DNA of 57,644 nucleotides from Spirochaetota bacterium (GTDB taxonomy: Bacteria; Spirochaetota; UBA4802; JAFGJZ01). Below are positions 53,245-57,644 of this stretch, piece by piece (positions within the stretch are counted from its first letter, which is position 1; each line of letters starts with the position of its first letter). Below the pieces are notes generated by a model. The model was not told where the DNA came from. It did no database searches and saw nothing but the letters and a program-made list of their open reading frames with translations. The stretch spans positions 1 through 57,644 of the forward strand of contig JAQIBV010000025.1 of assembly GCA_027858855.1 (NCBI GenBank). The letters run 5' to 3'. The position numbers were made by a program, and so were the translations under genes.

Positions 53245-55393
53245 CGACTGTTCCTTCCTGATCATGCACAAGCGAATGCTGCAATACAACTACCGAACGA
53301 CCTTCTATCTTAATCTTATCTTTTATCTGTGAACTGCCTGTTTGCTTATTCATCTGATCTTTACTTGTATCAATAACAAGCTTCCAGGTGGTACCGTATT
53401 TTTTTGGTGGTAATGAGTAATCAAGGGGGATCTCCGAAGCGTTAAACATAATATAAAAACTGTCATCCTTTATATTTTCACCTCTTTTGCCCTGAGAACG
53501 AACGCCATCCCCATTTAAAAATACAGCTAAAGATTGAGCATAATCATGTTCCCAATGTTCATCCCTCATTACAGTTCCTTCCGGTAAAAACCATTCAATA
53601 TCTTTTAGTCCGCTGTCTTCAATGGGTTCTCCCTGAAACCACTTACGTCTGCAAAAAACAGGATGCTTCCTTCTTAAATGAATCAGTTTACTGGTGAATT
53701 CCAATAAATCTTTATCCGCATTTTCCCAGTCCGTCCATGAAATCTCGTTATCCTGGCAGTACGCATTGTTATTTCCGTTTTGTGTTCGTGATATTTCATC
53801 GCCTGAAAGCAGCATGGGTACTCCCTGAGAAAAAAACAATGTGACAAGCATGTTTCTCTTCAGTCGTTTTCTCCACTCCTTAACCATTGGATCGTCACTA
53901 GGTCCCTCTTCGCCGCAGTTCCATGAAAGGTTATCATCAATACCATCAGCACTGTCTTCACCGTTTTGCTCATTATGTTTTTCGTTATACGATACTAGGT
54001 CATTGAGTGTAAAACCATCATGCACCGTAATAAAATTGATGCTTGCAACCGGCCTACGATAGTTATCCAGATACAAATCTGAACTTCCGGTAAAACGGGT
54101 AGCAAACTCTGGCAACGTACTTTTTGCCCCCCGCCAATAATCGCGCATGCAGTCGCGGTATTTACCATTCCATTCGGCCCACCCAGGGGGAAATTTACCG
54201 ACCTGATAACCACCTTCACCAACATCCCACGGTTCAGCAATTAACTTCGATTGAGAAATATGAGGATCCTGATAGATAATTTCAAAGAAAGTACCCAGCA
54301 TATTTACATCATGAAGTTCCCGAGCAAGTGCTGGAGCCACATCAAACCTGAAGCCGTCAACATGCATTTCCAGTATCCAATACCTCAAGCTGTCCATTAT
54401 AAGTCGTAAAGAACTGCGTAGCGCAACATTCAACGTATTTCCTGTACCCGTATAGTCCATGTAATACCGTCTGTCTTCAGTTACACGGTAATATCCCAAA
54501 TTATCGATCCCTCTAAAAGATAGAGTCGGCCCCATTTGGTTTCCTTCGCCTGTATGGTTATAGACCACATCCAGAATTACCTCAATACCTGCTTTATGAA
54601 GAGCTTTAACCATATCCTTAAACTCGATTACCTGCTCGCCATATGTACCATTACTTGCATATCGAACATCTGGTGCAAAAAACCCCAAGGAATTATACCC
54701 CCAATAATTGGTTAACCCATTTTCCTCTAAATGCCGGTCGGTAATAAAATGATGAATCGGCATCAGTTCAATAGCAGTAATGCCAAGTTTCGTGAGGTAT
54801 TCAATAGAAGCAGGATGCGCAATTCCCGAATATGTTCCTCTCAATTCTTCAGGAATATCCGGATTAAGTTTTGTAAATCCTTTAACGTGAGCCTCATAAA
54901 TAACTGTTTTGTGATAGGGTATTTTTAAAAGTGTATCTCCTTCCCAGTCATAATTTTCATCAATAACCACCGATTTAGGCATAAAAGGAGCGCTATCTGA
55001 ATCACTAAATGATAAATCCACGTCCTTGTGCCCTATTTGATAACCGAAAAGGGAATCATCCCATTTAATTGTACCGGAGAGAGCCTTTGCATAGGGGTCA
55101 ATAAGTAATTTGTTCGGATTAAATCTATGTCCATTTTCAGGTTCATACGGGCCATGTACCCGATAACCATACAGCTGCCCCGGTTTTATACCCGGTATGT
55201 ACACATGCCAAACACCATGAGTGCGCTCCGTTACTGGAAGTTTTTGTTTTTCCTGCTGTTTATTATCCGTATCAAAAAAACAGAGTTCTACTTCTGTTGC
55301 ATTTTCGGTGTATAATGCAAAATTGACACCAATTCCATCCCAGGTCGCTCCGAGCGGAAAGGGTTTTCCCGGATATATTTCATTATTTTTCAT
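53237..55393 (-). CDS. treX: Glycogen debranching enzyme TreX/GlgX
   Basis: Isoamylase-type GH13 enzyme of 718 residues that cuts alpha-1,6 branches to feed TreY with linear chains. It begins with PGKPFPLGATWDGIGVNFALYTENA (CBM48), then VVYNHTGEGN, DGFRFDVAPALAR (nucleophile), KLIAEPWDVGEGGYQVG (acid/base) and TVHDGFTLNDLVSYNEKHN. SGDEISRTQNGNNNAYCQDN follows. First gene of the operon with treZ and treY, all overlapping. The three enzymes together make trehalose, an osmolyte and stress protectant, from glycogen. Confidence 0.95.
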   Translation of the reverse strand: MKNNEIYPGKPFPLGATWDGIGVNFALYTENATEVELCFFDTDNKQQEKQKLPVTERTHGVWHVYIPGIKPGQLYGYRVHGPYEPENGHRFNPNKLLIDPYAKALSGTIKWDDSLFGYQIGHKDVDLSFSDSDSAPFMPKSVVIDENYDWEGDTLLKIPYHKTVIYEAHVKGFTKLNPDIPEELRGTYSGIAHPASIEYLTKLGITAIELMPIHHFITDRHLEENGLTNYWGYNSLGFFAPDVRYASNGTYGEQVIEFKDMVKALHKAGIEVILDVVYNHTGEGNQMGPTLSFRGIDNLGYYRVTEDRRYYMDYTGTGNTLNVALRSSLRLIMDSLRYWILEMHVDGFRFDVAPALARELHDVNMLGTFFEIIYQDPHISQSKLIAEPWDVGEGGYQVGKFPPGWAEWNGKYRDCMRDYWRGAKSTLPEFATRFTGSSDLYLDNYRRPVASINFITVHDGFTLNDLVSYNEKHNEQNGEDSADGIDDNLSWNCGEEGPSDDPMVKEWRKRLKRNMLVTLFFSQGVPMLLSGDEISRTQNGNNNAYCQDNEISWTDWENADKDLLEFTSKLIHLRRKHPVFCRRKWFQGEPIEDSGLKDIEWFLPEGTVMRDEHWEHDYAQSLAVFLNGDGVRSQGKRGENIKDDSFYIMFNASEIPLDYSLPPKKYGTTWKLVIDTSKDQMNKQTGSSQIKDKIKIEGRSVVVLQHSLVHDQEGTVVD

Positions 55394-55654
55394 ATATTCA
55401 CTCTCAACTAAAAATTATCTGACACATATGTTGGCCAATATAGTATCATCAGTAAACAAGGTACTCATAATTTATGTTAGTTCAATATTTTACTGAATAT
55501 AAATACATTAAAAAACAAACGCCTCAGCACGCTACCAGCAATAATCAAATAACGGTATAGCTGTTCTATATGAATTTATTCTTTCTCGACCACTTATCGC
55601 AATATGACCTTGCTTCAAAAAAGTAGACAGGAAGCCCCCCCCCCATTAGATAAT

Positions 55655-56140
55655 ATAAATCTAAAGAGGGTAAATATATGAGATACGGTTCTCCAATAAC
55701 AATGGAACTTAAACAGTCCGGTGTCACTGTTAGCCGTGGGACAATAGCAAGACTCATGAGGGAAAACGGCATAAAGGCGAAGACTGTTAAAAAATTCAAG
55801 GTTACTACTGATTCTAATCATAGTCTACCGGTTGCACCGAACATACTTAACCATGATTTCTCAGCTGAATACCGAGATCAGAAGTATGTATCGGATATAA
55901 CCTATATATGGACAGATGAAGAATGGCTTTATCTTGCTGGCCTTCTTGATTTGTATGATGGAGCACTTGTCGGATGGTCGATGGACATCCGTATGAAAAA
56001 GAGTTTGGTCATTGCCGCACTTGAATCAGCATGTTTAAGAAAGAGTCCTGCAGCTGGCTTACTGCTTCATTCAGATCGCGGGTCACAATATTGCAGTGAG
56101 GCATATCAGAAAGAAATCAAAAAGCGAGGATTTATTCTAC
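55655..56140 (+). pseudogene. Truncated IS3-family transposase (OrfB)
   Basis: The middle of an IS3 OrfB: the HTH_21-type segment YGSPITMELKQSGVTVSRGT with IARLMRENGIKAKT, then the integrase core with Asp in YVSDITYIWT and the LLHSDRGSQYCS block. The third catalytic acid (DNAxxES region) and all C-terminal sequence are lost where it meets the kinase gene, and the N-terminus is also missing. No terminal inverted repeats seen. A run of ten C (55635-55644) lies just upstream. Confidence 0.8.
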
Positions 56141-56146
56141 TTGCTT

Positions 56147-57520
56147 TTAAGTGTTATATGGAATCTGCAAAACGAATAATGTACCGTCATCAGTTTTCAA
56201 GTGAATAGTTCCCTTCAATTGATTACTTAAAAGGGTTATCAATGTCCAGCCTAAACCATGTGAGTGTTCAATATTAAATTGAGTATCAAATCCTTTTCCC
56301 GAATCATGTATAGTCAGCTCGATATGTTTATCAGTTTTATTCAGGGTAATTGAAATTGTTCCATCAGATGAGCTAAATGCGTGTTTGAGAGAGTTGATTA
56401 ACACCTCATTAATAATTAAACCGATTGACGCAGTATCTTTTGCATTAAGAAACAGACTTGTTAGATGTAAATCCAGAGTAATCTTTCTCTCCTTTGATTG
56501 ATATGAATCAAGTACTCCCTGGCTTAACTTCTCGATATAATCATTCAACGGGATTTTTGTTATATTTTTTGAATAGGTCATCAATTCATAAAGTTTGCGT
56601 ATTGAATTCAGACGATTATTGATTGTTTTCAGAATCTCTTTACAATCAGTTTGATCAGAACGGTCAATTTCAAGATTCAATATACTGGTTAAAATTGACA
56701 GGCTGTTTTTTACACGGTGTTCCAGTTCACGAAAGAGCTGTTGTTTCTGGTGTAACGCATTCTCTAGTTTTTTTTCTGCAATAAAACGATCGGTTATATC
56801 AATAGTAAATCCGGCCATTAACGGAGGTTTGCCGTCTCTATGGATAGGGAATTTTGTTGTAGAATAGTTCCGTCCATTTAACTCCTCTTCAATGGTAAGC
56901 GGTACTCCTCTTTCCAGTATTTTTTTATCATCATCAACCATCTTTCTGGCAAGCTCTGATGGAAAAAGTTCAAACATGGTTTTATTCAGGATTTCACTCA
57001 GGGGGCGTTCAAGCATTTTTTCATAGTTTCGAGAAAGCCTGAGTGCTCTAATCTGTTCATCTTTAAAAAATACAAAACTGGGGCTATATTCCAGAAAAAG
57101 GTTTAATAAATGATCACTCTCTTTCAAAATATCAATATTTTTTAACGAGTTATTTTCATGAAGCGCATTTAATATTGATGTTTTAACAATCTGTTCCGAA
57201 CTTGCAAGATCAATAATTCCGATAGGGGTAAGCTGGCTGATATGCTCATTAAAAAAGAGATTTGATGGTTTTTCAACAATTATATAAAAAGAATATCCAT
57301 TTTGCGAGAGTTGTAATGCTGTTTCAAATACTGAACGCTCATCTGTGGAGTCAAAAAAAAGAAAAATTGAAAATAAATCTGAAAAATGTTCAATAAATGT
57401 GTTAAAACTTTCTATGTTTTTACATAGCTGAACTGAAAAAGGAAGAGTAATAAAAATCTTTTTTAGTGCAGTATTTAGTTTTTCTGAAAAGATTACAGCA
57501 TAACTGTTTTGTTTATTCAC
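56147..57520 (-). CDS. PAS-containing sensor histidine kinase (HisKA_2 type)
   Basis: A 457-residue soluble kinase. Residues 1-125 look like a degenerate receiver-type domain (no clear phosphoacceptor Asp). A PAS domain (about 135-245) has FVFFKDEQIRALRLSRNYEKML, then HisKA_2 with His268 (RELEHRVKNSLSIL) and HATPase_c (NEVLINSLKHAF, HDSGKGFD, GLGWTLITLL). This subclass often pairs with c-di-GMP or output regulators encoded elsewhere; no partner is adjacent. Start is GTG 57520 with a poor ribosome site. The IS3 fragment abuts its stop codon. Confidence 0.88.
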   Translation of the reverse strand: MNKQNSYAVIFSEKLNTALKKIFITLPFSVQLCKNIESFNTFIEHFSDLFSIFLFFDSTDERSVFETALQLSQNGYSFYIIVEKPSNLFFNEHISQLTPIGIIDLASSEQIVKTSILNALHENNSLKNIDILKESDHLLNLFLEYSPSFVFFKDEQIRALRLSRNYEKMLERPLSEILNKTMFELFPSELARKMVDDDKKILERGVPLTIEEELNGRNYSTTKFPIHRDGKPPLMAGFTIDITDRFIAEKKLENALHQKQQLFRELEHRVKNSLSILTSILNLEIDRSDQTDCKEILKTINNRLNSIRKLYELMTYSKNITKIPLNDYIEKLSQGVLDSYQSKERKITLDLHLTSLFLNAKDTASIGLIINEVLINSLKHAFSSSDGTISITLNKTDKHIELTIHDSGKGFDTQFNIEHSHGLGWTLITLLSNQLKGTIHLKTDDGTLFVLQIPYNT

Positions 57521-57644
57521 AATGCACTCTGCCTGGGTTATTTAAATACGCTTTCGTGGTATTGTTGATTCCAGTTTATCTTTTAGGCTCTTCAGACTAT
57601 CGTGTGGCAAAGTGCCTCATGTCAAGTCCACCGAGGTGAAACAT
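57521..57644. other. Right edge of the window
   Basis: A 15-codon minus-strand frame (ATG at the very edge, stop TAG near 57598) may be the end of a gene lying outside. Too short to identify. Confidence 0.25.

Overview
The window is a low-GC chromosomal stretch from a Gram-negative-type bacterium: it has a TolC-type outer-membrane efflux protein, OMPLA remnants and lipoboxed surface proteins. The mix of GGDEF proteins, a LacI-sensor/GGDEF fusion (a type common in spirochaetes), PG0541-family and Big_5/DUF3494 lipoproteins suggests a free-living member of the Spirochaetota. That assignment is an inference from gene content; there is no rRNA or marker protein here to settle it.

Layout. 1-3 kb: the end of a GGDEF protein, a wrecked tyrosine integrase beside tRNA-Leu and tRNA-Cys, and queH with a small partner gene. 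3-9.6 kb: a complete tripartite RND efflux operon (tolC, adaptor, pump, PG0541-family protein) preceded by a tetR gene; matching palindromes lie upstream of both tetR and tolC. 9.7-18.3 kb: a complete type I-C CRISPR-Cas locus (cas3-cas5-cas8c-cas7-cas4-cas1-cas2, then leader and 10 repeats), with one stray type I-E-like repeat just beyond the array. 18.3-24.6 kb: gene-poor accessory DNA with a dispersed repeat family, a tandem 43-bp repeat array, a SIMPL lipoprotein, a GNAT gene followed by an integron attC-like hairpin, and a Big_5/DUF3494 lipoprotein.

24.6-33.7 kb: a sigma-54 response regulator overlaps a most unusual sensor, in which a catalytically degenerate sugar-type ABC ATPase domain is fused to a PAS-histidine kinase. 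Next comes an L-arabinose operon (lacI-type regulator, araB, araD, araA), with one operator upstream of the regulator and an identical 16-bp core inside araB. 33.7-36.1 kb holds decayed GGDEF genes. 36-44.4 kb: class I aldolase fbaB, the P1B copper ATPase copB, a second Big_5/DUF3494 lipoprotein, and a phospholipase D-VTT fusion followed by an EEP-family hydrolase. 44.4-45.1 kb is a scar in which a pldA fragment runs into an antisense cfa fragment.

45-48.7 kb: an AI-2E family permease, a YqjD/YqjE/YqjK-like stress membrane cluster and a coiled-coil membrane protein; two matching promoter-like motifs flank this block. 48.7-55.4 kb: the compact treX-treZ-treY operon, which makes trehalose from glycogen or maltodextrin. 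55.4-57.6 kb: a truncated IS3 transposase and a PAS/HisKA_2-type histidine kinase.

The strongest candidate for an undescribed system is the ABC-pseudoATPase/histidine kinase fusion with its NtrC-like partner (24661-27803). Next are the attC-like cassette, the stray I-E repeat beside the I-C locus, and the dispersed repeat family.
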